The notes: a model not told the origin generated them from the sequence alone. A DNA stretch of 41,720 nucleotides from an uncultured Lachnospiraceae bacterium (GCA_930972465.1 CAKNHF010000026.1:1-41720), one strand, 5' to 3'; shown: positions 8,980 through 17,768, counted from the stretch's first letter. Translations and numbers: made by a program.

Positions 8980-9064
8980 CGGGCAGATAGATGTAACCGA
9001 GACCACTGAAAAGTATATTACCGGTTTTAATATGTTTTTCAGTAGTTTCGGAGACGCCTGCCCG
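8980..9064 (+). promoter_or_regulatory. Long hairpin in the pnp leader
   Basis: The inner arms 8997-9020 and 9028-9051 form a continuous 24-bp stem with a 7-base loop (9021-9027), containing a few G-U pairs and one C-A mismatch. An outer 7-bp stem (CGGGCAG 8980-8986 with CTGCCCG 9058-9064) encloses it across an asymmetric internal loop. No T run follows, so it is not a terminator. In E. coli a double-stranded pnp leader is cut by RNase III and mediates PNPase autoregulation; a similar role here is inferred. Confidence 0.75.
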
Positions 9065-9095
9065 TACGGAATTCTATATGAAAAAGGAGAACACT

Positions 9096-11195
9096 ATGGG
9101 AGATAAGTATAAGAAGTTTGAGATGGAACTTGCCGGGAGAACACTCCGCGTTGATGTGGGCAGAGTTGCGAAGCAGGCGAACGGCGCAGTGCTGATGCAC
9201 TACGGGGATACGACTGTCCTCTGTACTGCAACTGCGTCAGAGAAGCCGAGGGAGGGAATCGATTTCTTCCCGCTCAGTGTGGAGTATAATGAGAGAATGT
9301 ATGCAGTCGGAAAGATCCCGGGCGGATTCAACAAGAGAGAGGGAAAGGCTTCCGAGAACGCCATTCTGACAGACCGTGTCATCGACCGTCCGATGCGTCC
9401 GCTGTTTCCGAAAGATTACAGAAATGATGTGACTCTCGAGAATCTGGTTATGTCAGTGGATCAGGACTGCAGCCCTGAGCTGACGGCTATGCTGGGAGCG
9501 GCGATTGCCACATGCATTTCCGATATTCCGTTTGACGGTCCGATCTCCACGACACAGGTGGGAATGATTGACGGTGAATTTGTATTCAACCCGACGTCAG
9601 CGCAGAGAGTGGCATCGGATCTTGCTCTTACAGTCGCTTCCACACGAGAGAAAGTGATCATGATTGAAGCCGGCGCCAACGAAGTGCCGGAGGATAAGAT
9701 GATCGAGGCGATCTTTGCGGCTCATGAGCTGAATCAGAAGGTGATCGCCTTCATTGATACGATCGTCGCAGAGTGCGGCAAACCGAAACATGATTATGAA
9801 CACTTCTCCGTTCCGGAAGAGCTTTTTGAAGCAATTAAGGAGATCGTACCTCCGGAGCAGATGGAGGAAGCTGTATTTACCGATGACAAGCAGACAAGAG
9901 AAGAGAACATCCGTGTGATCACAGAGAAGCTGGAGGAGGCTTTCGCCGATAATGAAGAGTGGCTGTCTGTTCTCGGTGAGGCGGTATATCAGTATCAGAA
10001 GAAGACAGTCAGAAAGATGATCCTGAAGGATCATAAACGTCCTGACGGACGTGCCATAGATGAGATCCGTCCGCTTGACGCAGAGATCGATGTTATCCCG
10101 AGAGTACACGGTTCCGCAATGTTCACGAGAGGACAGACACAGATCTGCACAGTCACCACGCTTGCGCCGCTTTCTGAGGCACAGAGACTGGATGGGCTGG
10201 ATGAAAACGAGACATCGAAGAGATATATGCATCACTATAATTTCCCGTCCTACTCTGTCGGGGAGACAAAGCCGTCAAGGGGACCGGGACGCCGCGAGAT
10301 CGGACATGGCGCACTGGCTGAGAGAGCGCTTATTCCGGTGCTTCCGAGCGAATCGGAATTCCCATATGCGATCCGCACGGTATCCGAGACATTTGAGTCC
10401 AACGGCTCCACATCTCAGGCGAGCGTATGCGCTTCCAGTATGTCGCTGATGGCTGCCGGTGTACCGATCAAGTCTGCAGTGGCGGGCATATCCGCAGGTC
10501 TTGTAACCGGAGAGACAGATGATGATTACCTTGTTCTGACAGACATCCAGGGACTGGAAGATTTCTTCGGCGATATGGACTTCAAGGTTGCAGGAACACA
10601 CAAAGGCATCACGGCGATCCAGATGGATATCAAGATCCACGGTCTTACAAGACCGATCATTGAGGAGGCCATCGCTGCGACAAAGAAGGCGAGAACCTAT
10701 ATCATCGATGAAGTCATGAACAAGAAGGGAATTGCAGAGCCGAGACCGGAAGTCGGCCCGTATGCACCGAAGATCATTCAGATGCAGATTGATCCTCAGA
10801 AGATCGGCGATGTAGTCGGACAGAGAGGAAAGACGATTAACGCCATCATTGAGGAGACCGGGGTCAAGATCGATATTGAGGATGACGGTTCAGTATCTAT
10901 CTGCGGCACTGAGAAAGAAGGAATGGACAAGGCTGCAAAACTGATCCATACAATTGTGACGGATTTTGAGGCCGGACAGGTATTTGAGGGTAAGGTTGTA
11001 AGTATTAAAGATTTCGGAGCATTCCTCGAGTTTGCACCTGGCAAGGAAGGCCTGGTTCATATTTCCAAGATTTCCAAGAAGAGAGTAGACAAAGTTGAGG
11101 ATGTGCTTTCTATCGGCGATGTGGTGAAAGTCGTATGCCTTGGAAAGGACAAGATGGGAAGATTCAGTTTCAGTATGAGAGACGTGGCTGAATAG
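9096..11195 (+). CDS. pnp: Polyribonucleotide nucleotidyltransferase (PNPase)
   Basis: PNPase is the 3'-5' phosphorolytic exoribonuclease of mRNA decay. From ATG at 9096 (6 bases after AGGAG) it is 699 residues; an in-frame ATG at 9078 lacks a site. Domains in order: RNase PH-like 1 (about 1-140), helical linker, RNase PH-like 2 (about 310-540), KH (from about 555, with IGDVVGQRGKTINAI) and S1 (from about 627, VFEGKVVSIKDFGAFLEF). Catalytic residues are seen in FGDMDFKVAGT (about 490), and phosphate-binding residues in ESNGSTSQAS. The protein is full length. Confidence 0.98.
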   Translation: MGDKYKKFEMELAGRTLRVDVGRVAKQANGAVLMHYGDTTVLCTATASEKPREGIDFFPLSVEYNERMYAVGKIPGGFNKREGKASENAILTDRVIDRPMRPLFPKDYRNDVTLENLVMSVDQDCSPELTAMLGAAIATCISDIPFDGPISTTQVGMIDGEFVFNPTSAQRVASDLALTVASTREKVIMIEAGANEVPEDKMIEAIFAAHELNQKVIAFIDTIVAECGKPKHDYEHFSVPEELFEAIKEIVPPEQMEEAVFTDDKQTREENIRVITEKLEEAFADNEEWLSVLGEAVYQYQKKTVRKMILKDHKRPDGRAIDEIRPLDAEIDVIPRVHGSAMFTRGQTQICTVTTLAPLSEAQRLDGLDENETSKRYMHHYNFPSYSVGETKPSRGPGRREIGHGALAERALIPVLPSESEFPYAIRTVSETFESNGSTSQASVCASSMSLMAAGVPIKSAVAGISAGLVTGETDDDYLVLTDIQGLEDFFGDMDFKVAGTHKGITAIQMDIKIHGLTRPIIEEAIAATKKARTYIIDEVMNKKGIAEPRPEVGPYAPKIIQMQIDPQKIGDVVGQRGKTINAIIEETGVKIDIEDDGSVSICGTEKEGMDKAAKLIHTIVTDFEAGQVFEGKVVSIKDFGAFLEFAPGKEGLVHISKISKKRVDKVEDVLSIGDVVKVVCLGKDKMGRFSFSMRDVAE

Positions 11196-11247
11196 GATAA
11201 GAGATAATAATCGTCCGGCATACAGTCCCGGGCGGCATGACTTATGA

Positions 11248-11300
11248 GCCGGAAAGGATGAAACAGATCAGGATGATCTGCTTATTCCTTTCCGGCTTTT
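11248..11300 (+). terminator. Terminator of pnp with nested hairpin
   Basis: A perfect 11-bp stem (11248-11258 with 11286-11296) is followed by four T residues. The loop holds a second perfect stem, CAGATCA with TGATCTG. It ends only 29 bases before the rarA start, and I see no clear promoter between them. Confidence 0.9.
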
Positions 11301-11328
11301 ATAACAGGTGTATGCGGAGGTGTTGGAT

Positions 11329-12642
11329 ATGCAGCAGATGACATTGTTCGATAACAGCCGGGTGACGACTCCCCTTGCAAGCAGGCTCCGCCCGGATTCC
11401 CTGGATGATTTCGTGGGGCAGGAGCATCTGGTGGGAAAGGGAAAGATCCTGCGGCAGCTGATTGAGAGGGATCAGATATCATCCATGATCTTCTGGGGAC
11501 CGCCGGGGGTCGGAAAGACTACTCTTGCCAGCATCATTGCGGGAAAAACAAAGTCAGAATTTATTAATTTCAGCGCAGTGACGAGCGGAATCAAAGAGAT
11601 TAAAGAAGTCATGAACCGGGCGGAGCAGAGCCGGAGAGTGGGGCTGCGCACTGTGCTTTTTGTGGATGAGATTCACAGGTTTAACAAAGCCCAGCAGGAT
11701 GCATTTCTTCCATATGTGGAGAGAGGAAGCATCATCCTGATCGGCGCTACGACAGAGAATCCGTCTTTTGAGATTAATGCCGCACTTCTTTCAAGATGCC
11801 GGGTGTTCGTTCTCAAAGCGCTGGAGGAAAAGGATCTTGTAAAACTGCTCAGGCATGCTCTTGAGAGTCCGGCCGGTTTCGGCGGGCAGAATGTAAAGAT
11901 TACGGATGAAGCTGTCAGAGCAGTTGCGGCATTTGCCAATGGAGATGCGCGGACAGCGCTCAATACGCTGGAGATGGCGGTGTTAAACGGCGAGATCAGC
12001 GCGGAGGGGATCACGGTTACGGACGAGGGACTGGAGCAGTGCATCAGCCGTAGATCCCTTCTCTATGATAAGACGGGCGAGGAACACTATAACCTGATCT
12101 CGGCCCTTCACAAGTCCATGAGAAACAGTGATCCCGATGCTGCGGTCTACTGGATGCTGCGTATGCTGGAAGGCGGGGAGAACCCGCTGTATATCGCAAG
12201 AAGGATGATCCGTTTTGCCAGCGAGGATGTGGGGATGGCGGACAGCAATGCCCTGCAGGTAGCGGTGGCTGCATATCAGGCCTGCCATTTCCTTGGAATG
12301 CCTGAGTGCGATGTCCATCTTACCCATGCGGTCGTGTATCTGTCGATGGCGCCCAAATCGAATGCGCTCTATACGGCATGTGAGGCATGCAAGAAAGATG
12401 TGCGGACGCTGCGGGCGGAACCGGTGCCCATGCAGATCCGGAACGGGGTTACAGGTCTGATGAAAGAACTGGGGTATGGAAAAGGATATGAGTACGCCCA
12501 TGATACGGAGGAAAAGCTGACGCATATGCAGTGCATGCCGGACAGTCTGAAGGACAGGACGTACTATCATCCGACCACTCAGGGAGATGAGAAGAAGGCC
12601 GCAGAGAGACTGGAGGAGATCCGCAGGTTCCGGGAAAACTGA
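11329..12642 (+). CDS. rarA: Replication-associated recombination protein A (RarA/MgsA AAA+ ATPase)
   Basis: A 437-residue clamp-loader-like AAA+ ATPase that acts at stalled replication forks. It shows the RarA N-terminus PLASRLRPDSLDDFVGQEHL, Walker A GPPGVGKTT (about 57-65), Walker B VLFVDEIHRFNKAQQDAFLP (about 109-128), sensor I IGATTENPSFEIN and arginine-finger region LLSRCRVF. The C-terminal tetramerisation domain has RMLEGGENPLYIARRMIRFA and ends with the YHPTTQGDE element. ATG at 11329 lies 8 bases after GCGGAGG; the frame is open further upstream (GTG 11308) but that start would sit next to the pnp terminator with no site. Confidence 0.96.
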   Translation: MQQMTLFDNSRVTTPLASRLRPDSLDDFVGQEHLVGKGKILRQLIERDQISSMIFWGPPGVGKTTLASIIAGKTKSEFINFSAVTSGIKEIKEVMNRAEQSRRVGLRTVLFVDEIHRFNKAQQDAFLPYVERGSIILIGATTENPSFEINAALLSRCRVFVLKALEEKDLVKLLRHALESPAGFGGQNVKITDEAVRAVAAFANGDARTALNTLEMAVLNGEISAEGITVTDEGLEQCISRRSLLYDKTGEEHYNLISALHKSMRNSDPDAAVYWMLRMLEGGENPLYIARRMIRFASEDVGMADSNALQVAVAAYQACHFLGMPECDVHLTHAVVYLSMAPKSNALYTACEACKKDVRTLRAEPVPMQIRNGVTGLMKELGYGKGYEYAHDTEEKLTHMQCMPDSLKDRTYYHPTTQGDEKKAAERLEEIRRFREN

Positions 12643-12715
12643 GCTTTTTGCTTCGTGAAGGAACTGCGTTCGGAATATCAGAAAAAGAAGAAATTTAAAA
12701 GAAAACAGGGGAATA

Positions 12716-12760
12716 ACAGGCACGGACGGTCCAAAGTTTCAGGACAGGCCGTGCCTGTTT
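12716..12760 (+). terminator. Terminator after rarA
   Basis: A 10-bp perfect stem (12716-12725 with 12749-12758) encloses a smaller GGTCC/GGAC pairing and is followed by only a TTT tail. The preceding bases are A-rich. The rest of the 210-base gap between rarA and spoIIIAA holds the candidate sigma-E promoter. Confidence 0.7.
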
Positions 12761-12805
12761 GCGGTTCTGCCGGAAATGCCGCACAGGATTCTTTGAAATT
12801 GCCGG

Positions 12806-12833
12806 TTATATTTTTCCCGCCTCATCATATATT
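12806..12833 (+). promoter_or_regulatory. Candidate sigma-E promoter of the spoIIIA operon
   Basis: TTATATT (12806-12812) is followed after 13 bases by CATATATT (12826-12833). The B. subtilis sigma-E -10 consensus is CATACAHT (seven of eight positions match) and the -35 resembles KMATATT (one mismatch); the spacer is slightly short. The start would fall near 12840, immediately before the GAGGTGG ribosome binding site of spoIIIAA. The operon is under sigma-E in B. subtilis. Confidence 0.6.
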
Positions 12834-12852
12834 GTGTAAAGAGGTGGACAAG

Positions 12853-13791
12853 ATGGAGAGACAGGACAGAAGATCACAGATATTGAAGATCCTTGCCAGA
12901 AGCGTAAGGAAGATCATCGATGAGGAAGTACCTGACATCGGAAAACTTCAGGAGATCCGCATGCGGACAGGACAGCCGCTGCGCATCACAAAGGAAAGCA
13001 GGGACATTTCTCTGCCGGAGGGGGCGGAAGAGCACATTGTCACGAAAGAGGAGCTGAGGGAGACGATGGAGTATATAAGCAGATATTCCCTCTATGCATA
13101 TGAAAATGAGATGAGACAGGGATTTCTTACAGTGGAAGGAGGTCACAGGGTAGGAGTGGCAGGAAAGGTGATCATGGAGAAAGAAAAGGTGAAGAATATT
13201 CAGTACATATCATCCGTTAATATCAGGGTGTCTCACGAAGTCATCGGGTGCGCCGACACACTTCTTCCTTATATTACTAAGAACAGGCAGGTATGCCACA
13301 CGCTGATTATCTCACCGCCCGGATGTGGAAAAACCACGCTGATCCGGGATCTGATCCGGCAGATATCTGACGGAAATACATATGTAAAAGGCTGCTCTGT
13401 GGGGGTAGTCGATGAGCGTTCCGAACTGGGAGGATGCTGCCTGGGAATTGCACAGAACCACCTGGGAACAAGGACGGACATCCTTGACTGCTGCCCGAAA
13501 GCGGACGGCATGATCATGCTGATCCGTTCCATGGCGCCTCAGGTGATCGCAGTCGACGAGATCGGCACAAGAGAGGATATTCATGCAGTGGAATATGCCA
13601 TGCAGTGCGGCTGCAAACTGATCGCGAGTGTACACGGACTGGATATGGAGGAAGCCTCAAGAAAGCCTGTGCTGGGAGAACTGATCCGGCGCAGGATGTT
13701 TGAACGGTATGTAGTCCTCGGAAACGGGAAACATCCGGGAGAGATACGCGGGATTTATGATGAGCGGGGGAGAGTGCTGTGCAAAGAGTAG
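12853..13791 (+). CDS. spoIIIAA: Stage III sporulation protein AA (channel ATPase)
   Basis: A 312-residue secretion-type ATPase thought to power the SpoIIIA-SpoIIQ channel that joins mother cell and forespore. Walker A SPPGCGKTT is near residues 154-162, and Walker B region MAPQVIAVDEIGTREDI near 228-244. The family signature VGVVDERSELGG lies between. The start chosen is ATG at 12853, preceded by GAGGTGG. The same frame stays open back to 12655, but that stretch spans the rarA terminator and the candidate promoter, so it is not coding. The end overlaps spoIIIAB by 13 bases. Confidence 0.96.
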   Translation: MERQDRRSQILKILARSVRKIIDEEVPDIGKLQEIRMRTGQPLRITKESRDISLPEGAEEHIVTKEELRETMEYISRYSLYAYENEMRQGFLTVEGGHRVGVAGKVIMEKEKVKNIQYISSVNIRVSHEVIGCADTLLPYITKNRQVCHTLIISPPGCGKTTLIRDLIRQISDGNTYVKGCSVGVVDERSELGGCCLGIAQNHLGTRTDILDCCPKADGMIMLIRSMAPQVIAVDEIGTREDIHAVEYAMQCGCKLIASVHGLDMEEASRKPVLGELIRRRMFERYVVLGNGKHPGEIRGIYDERGRVLCKE

Positions 13792-14297
13792 TGGGAAGCA
13801 TACTGATCATAATCGCGACTACCGGAGCCGGTTATATGTACGGGGCGGAACTGAGCCGATATCTGGAAAAGATGCGCTATCTCAGGTATGTCGCGGGATT
13901 GATCAGAGGTGAGATGGAATATACGTGCGCGCCGCTTCCGGAGGTGTTCAGAGAGACGGGCAGACGGGTGAAAGAGCCCTATGCTTCCTGGCTCAGACAT
14001 CTGGCGGAGGAGACGGACAGAAGAGAAGAGTCGGCGTTCGCAAGAATATGGAACCGTTCCATAGACCGGGATCTGAAAGAACTCGGAATGAAGAGTGAAC
14101 ATTCGATTCTTCTTAAAGAAATGGGGACATTTCTCGGCCAGATCGACCGTGAAACTTCGGACAGATCCATGCAGCTTTATATGAACCGGATGGATCTTGA
14201 GATAGAAAAACTGAGAGAAGGGCTGGCGTCAAGAAAGAAGATAGGCAACTGTCTGGGGGTGATGGGCGGAATTTTTCTGGTAGTTGTTCTTCTGTGA
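13779..14297 (+). CDS. spoIIIAB: Stage III sporulation protein AB
   Basis: A 172-residue protein with an N-terminal membrane segment (about 4-23, SILIIIATTGAGYMYG), a helical cytoplasmic-type domain resembling the GspF/T2SS-F fold, and a second membrane segment at the C-terminus (about 156-172, CLGVMGGIFLVVVLL). SpoIIIAB is an essential part of the mother-cell half of the feeding channel. The start is GTG at 13779 after GGGGGAGA, inside the end of spoIIIAA. Identity rests on length, topology and the strict operon order. Confidence 0.93.
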   Translation: MQRVVGSILIIIATTGAGYMYGAELSRYLEKMRYLRYVAGLIRGEMEYTCAPLPEVFRETGRRVKEPYASWLRHLAEETDRREESAFARIWNRSIDRDLKELGMKSEHSILLKEMGTFLGQIDRETSDRSMQLYMNRMDLEIEKLREGLASRKKIGNCLGVMGGIFLVVVLL

Positions 14298-14310
14298 ACG
14301 GGGTGGAGAC

Positions 14311-14505
14311 ATGAGTATAAATCTGATATTTCGAATTGCTGCGGTAGGAATACTTGTCTCTATCCTGAGTCAGGTGCTCAAACACAGCGGAAGGGAAGAA
14401 CAGGCTTTCCTGACCAGCCTTGCGGGGCTGATCCTTGTATTATCCTGGGTGCTGCCGTATATCTATGACCTTTTCCTGTCCATCAGACAGTTGTTTTCCC
14501 TCTGA
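14311..14505 (+). CDS. spoIIIAC: Stage III sporulation protein AC
   Basis: A 64-residue membrane protein with two hydrophobic helices (about 3-22 and 36-57) around the conserved QVLKHSGREEQAFLTSLAGLILVL stretch, whose two halves are typical of SpoIIIAC. The start is ATG at 14311 after GGGGTGGAGA; an upstream in-frame start at 14284 would overlap spoIIIAB and lacks a site. SpoIIIAC and SpoIIIAD are thought to form the inner-membrane base of the SpoIIIA complex. Confidence 0.94.
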   Translation: MSINLIFRIAAVGILVSILSQVLKHSGREEQAFLTSLAGLILVLSWVLPYIYDLFLSIRQLFSL

Positions 14506-14538
14506 AGGCTTTGCCTGAATCTGGTTGGAGGTGGAGAT

Positions 14539-14925
14539 ATGAATGTGATGCAGATCGGGATAATAGGTGTCATCGGGACAGTGCTGGCCGTTCAGTTCAA
14601 AGGCGGTAAAACAGAATACGGAATCTTTATGAGCGTGGCGGTCAGCATCTTCCTTTTCGCATGCATTGTGGACAGACTGGAGATCTTTGTGAGCACGGTG
14701 GAACAGATCGGTTCATATATTGATATGGACGCCGGTTATCTGTCGGTCATGCTCAAGATGATCGGAGTGACCTATATTGCGGAGTTCTCATCAGGTATAT
14801 GCAGGGATGCCGGTTATCAGACCATAGCGGTACAGATTGAAATCTTCAGCAAACTGACGATACTTGCACTTGGAATGCCGGTCCTTCTGGCTTTACTGGA
14901 AACGATCCGGGAGTTTTTGTCATGA
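14539..14925 (+). CDS. spoIIIAD: Stage III sporulation protein AD
   Basis: A 128-residue protein with several membrane helices (about 5-20, 27-47 and 100-122). It contains the family motif AVQFKGGKTEYGIFMSVA and the central YLSVMLKMIGVTYIAEFSSG stretch. ATG at 14539 follows GGAGGTGGAG. It lies 33 bases after spoIIIAC and overlaps spoIIIAE by 4 bases (ATGA). It is a component of the forespore feeding channel. Confidence 0.95.
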   Translation: MNVMQIGIIGVIGTVLAVQFKGGKTEYGIFMSVAVSIFLFACIVDRLEIFVSTVEQIGSYIDMDAGYLSVMLKMIGVTYIAEFSSGICRDAGYQTIAVQIEIFSKLTILALGMPVLLALLETIREFLS

Positions 14926-16133
14926 GAAAGGAATGGAGAAAGTTTCTGCAGTTTATTCTGACGGTTTTTCTTATTCTTGTTGTATTCGGGTTCGGAACAA
15001 GAATCGTAAACGCGGAGGAAAACAGAGAAGCTGCTCAGTCTTCTGAGGAAGATGCCGAAGAAGACACCGGCAGGATTCAGCAGAAAGTGGAGGATGCTCT
15101 TCTCTCGGAATTCGATTTTGATGAGATTGAAGACAGTCTTCGCAGAATGTTTCCGAGAGAGAAGATATCCTTCAGTGAAGTGGTATCTGAACTGATGTCG
15201 GGAGATATTGCGGGAGTGGGAAAAATATTTGTCGAATATCTGTCTGATCAGATATTTTATGAATTCCGTTATAACCGGGAGAATCTGGTCTACATGCTTC
15301 TTGTTGCCCTGACGGCGGCGGTCTTTACGAATTTCGCAGGGGCGTTTCAGAACCGGCAGGTGTCAGAGATCAGCTTCTATATACTGTATATGCTGCTGAT
15401 TACTCTATGCCTGACGGCGTTCAGGATCGCGACTCAGGGGCTGGAGGAACAGCTGGATTCCCTTCTGGACTTTATGAGAGTGCTCTGTCCCAGCTATTTC
15501 CTGGCAGTGGCATTCGCATCCGGAAGTGTGACCTCTCTGTTTTTTTATAATGTCATCCTCTTTCTTATCTATGCAGTCGAGATCGTGGTTGTCCGTTTTC
15601 TTCTGCCTGTCATCAATGTATATATTATGGTGCAGGTGCTTGGCAACCTTACGGGAGAAGATTTTCTGTCAGAATTCGCCGGACTCCTTCAGAAGATTGT
15701 CTCCTGGATCCTGCGGACCCTTCTGGCCGGCATTATAGGCATCAACGTAGTGCAGGGGCTTCTGGCGCCGGCTGTGGACACCCTGAGGAGGAGTGCTCTG
15801 ACGAGAACGGCAGAGGCTCTGCCGTGGGTGGGGAATGCTGTGGGAGGCGCCGCCGAAGTAGTGCTGGGAACGGCAGTGCTGATCAAAAACGGCATCGGAA
15901 TGGCCGGCGCGATAATCACTGTTCTGATCTGTGCCGTGCCGGTTCTTCGGATGCTGATTCTGGCATTCCTGTACAGACTGGCGGCTGCGCTGGTGCAGCC
16001 GGTGTCAGATAAAAGGATTACAGGATGCATCAGCAGTGTGAGCGAGGGGTACGAACTCCTTGTCAGGGTGATCTTTACCGCAGGCGTTCTGTTCCTCCTT
16101 ACAATCGCTGTTGTGGCGGCGTCGACATCGTGA
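14922..16133 (+). CDS. spoIIIAE: Stage III sporulation protein AE
   Basis: A 403-residue polytopic membrane protein. An N-terminal signal-like helix (about 9-27) is followed by an acidic extracytoplasmic segment (about 28-60) and then about seven membrane helices from residue 125 on. SpoIIIAE is the largest membrane component of the channel. Recognisable family features include EFAGLLQKIVSWILRTLLAG and VGNAVGGAAEVVLGTAVLIKN, with KNGIGMAGAI following. The start overlaps spoIIIAD (ATGA). Confidence 0.95.
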   Translation: MRKEWRKFLQFILTVFLILVVFGFGTRIVNAEENREAAQSSEEDAEEDTGRIQQKVEDALLSEFDFDEIEDSLRRMFPREKISFSEVVSELMSGDIAGVGKIFVEYLSDQIFYEFRYNRENLVYMLLVALTAAVFTNFAGAFQNRQVSEISFYILYMLLITLCLTAFRIATQGLEEQLDSLLDFMRVLCPSYFLAVAFASGSVTSLFFYNVILFLIYAVEIVVVRFLLPVINVYIMVQVLGNLTGEDFLSEFAGLLQKIVSWILRTLLAGIIGINVVQGLLAPAVDTLRRSALTRTAEALPWVGNAVGGAAEVVLGTAVLIKNGIGMAGAIITVLICAVPVLRMLILAFLYRLAAALVQPVSDKRITGCISSVSEGYELLVRVIFTAGVLFLLTIAVVAASTS

Positions 16134-16186
16134 CCGGAGAAGAGTGCTCAGATCTGCTGACGGCGATGTCCGGGAAAGGAGACAGA

Positions 16187-16555
16187 ATGCTTCAGCAATT
16201 ATATGGATGGATACAGAATATTGCGGTGTACCTTATCGTCGCCGCGGCGGTCATGCATGCGATACCGGGAAAGGATTACGGAAAGTATGTCAGATTCTTT
16301 TCCGGTCTGGTTCTTATCCTGCTTTTGTTTACTCCGGTTATGAGCCTGACCGGAATGAGCGGCAGATTTCAGGAGCTGTATCAGAGCGGCCTGTATGAGA
16401 TGGAAAAGAAGGAGATCGAGGAGGCGCGCGAGAGATTTGAAGAGGCGGAACTTCTGGACTTTGTCCCGGATGAGTATGGTGGAACACCGGAGCAATCCGA
16501 CAGCGAAGAAAGCGGCGGTCTGATAGAAGTGGAGGAGATCAGAGTTGGAGAATAA
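16187..16555 (+). CDS. spoIIIAF: Stage III sporulation protein AF
   Basis: A 122-residue protein from ATG at 16187, 5 bases after AAGGAG. The first 60 residues hold two membrane helices (about 9-24 and 35-54) separated by the family-typical PGKDYGKYVRFFSGLVLIL stretch. The C-terminal half is hydrophilic with an acidic coiled-coil-like segment and corresponds to the ring-forming domain of B. subtilis SpoIIIAF. The same frame runs upstream to 16025 opposite spoIIIAE, but that part is not coding. It overlaps spoIIIAG by 11 bases. Confidence 0.92.
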   Translation: MLQQLYGWIQNIAVYLIVAAAVMHAIPGKDYGKYVRFFSGLVLILLLFTPVMSLTGMSGRFQELYQSGLYEMEKKEIEEARERFEEAELLDFVPDEYGGTPEQSDSEESGGLIEVEEIRVGE

Positions 16556-17141
16556 ACTGAAAAGGCTGCTTCAGGGAATGAAGAGCGGGGAAAGACTTCC
16601 GAAGAAAAATCAGCTTCTTATCCTTCTGCTCACAGGCATTCTGCTCCTGGTAATAGTCGTTCCTTTCCCGGAAGACAGTCAGGACGCCGGGACAGAAGCG
16701 AACGTATCGGCGAGTGCCGGAGGCACCGGGAATGCCGGACAGTATGAGGAATATCTGGAGACAAAAACAGCGGAGGCTCTGCAGTATGTAGAGGGAGTGG
16801 GAAAAGTAAAAGTAATGATCACACTGAAATCTTCGGGACAGAAGATCGTGGAAAAAGATCAGCAGAGCTCAAGTCAGACGACAGAAGAGACAGACAGTGC
16901 GGGAGGCACAAGGAATTCCGAAGACATTTCCTCTGACAAGACCAGTGTGTATGAACAGGATTCTGATGGAGCGCAGACTCCGTATGTGACAAAGGAACTG
17001 TCGCCGGAAGTAGAGGGAGTGATCGTGATCGCGGAAGGGGGAGACAATGCAGTTGTTGCCAGAAATATTACGGAAGCGGTTCAGGCATTATTCGGCGTTG
17101 AGGCGCATAAGATTAAAATAATGAAACGGGCTGATACATAA
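16545..17141 (+). CDS. spoIIIAG: Stage III sporulation protein AG
   Basis: A 198-residue protein with a short cytoplasmic N-terminus, one membrane helix (about 23-40) and an extracytoplasmic ring-building domain. That domain is interrupted by a low-complexity Ser/Thr/Gln/Asp insertion (about 105-145), as in other SpoIIIAG proteins whose ring is formed by a beta-rich insertion. Motifs are TLKSSGQKIVEKDQ before and VTKELSPEVEGVIVIAEGG after the insertion. SpoIIIAG forms a large oligomeric ring in the intermembrane space. The start is TTG at 16545 after GGAGGAGATC. Confidence 0.94.
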   Translation: MENKLKRLLQGMKSGERLPKKNQLLILLLTGILLLVIVVPFPEDSQDAGTEANVSASAGGTGNAGQYEEYLETKTAEALQYVEGVGKVKVMITLKSSGQKIVEKDQQSSSQTTEETDSAGGTRNSEDISSDKTSVYEQDSDGAQTPYVTKELSPEVEGVIVIAEGGDNAVVARNITEAVQALFGVEAHKIKIMKRADT

Positions 17142-17156
17142 AAGGAGGAGGAACAA

Positions 17157-17768
17157 GTGAAACGTTTATTCAAGAAAAATCAGATCATTATTGCAACACT
17201 GGCCGTTATGATCGCCGTGGCCGGATACCTGAATTACTCCGGGAGACTGTTCGGAGATACGGCCGACGGAACAGAAGAGGCGAATGCCGACCTGGCGAAT
17301 CAGGAACTTCTTGATATCTCAGAGGAAGATATCGAGGCATCTGGTGAAGAGATTGCAAGCAATGATTCGGAGACAGAGGGAACACCCGGGGAAGCCGTCC
17401 TGACAAGCGGGGAGGCGGCGACCACAGTTGCGCAGGCAAAAGTATCCAGAGAACAGGTGAGGGCTCAGAACAAGGAGACTCTTCAGGCCATCATAGACAA
17501 CACCAGTCTGAGTGATGCGGAAAAGCAGGACGCAGTCGCCCAGATGGTGCAGATGACAGAGATTGCCGAACAGGAGGTGGCTATAGAGACGCTGATGGCC
17601 ACAAAAGGATTTTCTGAGGCGGTAGTCAGCCTGACGGAAGATTCAGCGGATGTAGTTGTAAATGCAGAAGAGCTGACAGATGCCAACCGTGCTCAGATCG
17701 AGGACATCGTAACGAGAAAAACAGAAATTGCGCCAGAGAATATCGTGATCACTCCGATCAGTGAGTGA
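17157..17768 (+). CDS. spoIIIAH: Stage III sporulation protein AH
   Basis: A 203-residue protein with an N-terminal membrane anchor (about 9-27, QIIIATLAVMIAVAGYLNYS), an acidic low-complexity linker (about 38-95) and a C-terminal EscJ/PrgK-like ring-building domain (about 100-200). In B. subtilis SpoIIIAH binds forespore SpoIIQ across the intermembrane space; SpoIIQ is not in this window. The start is GTG at 17157 after AAAGGAGGAGG. It is the last gene of the operon, with a terminator 22 bases after its stop. Confidence 0.95.
   Translation: MKRLFKKNQIIIATLAVMIAVAGYLNYSGRLFGDTADGTEEANADLANQELLDISEEDIEASGEEIASNDSETEGTPGEAVLTSGEAATTVAQAKVSREQVRAQNKETLQAIIDNTSLSDAEKQDAVAQMVQMTEIAEQEVAIETLMATKGFSEAVVSLTEDSADVVVNAEELTDANRAQIEDIVTRKTEIAPENIVITPISE

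Noticed and set aside
12655-12852. N-terminal extension of SpoIIIAA from GTG 12655
   Set aside because: The stretch contains the rarA terminator and a sigma-E-like promoter, and the family N-terminus starts at 12853.
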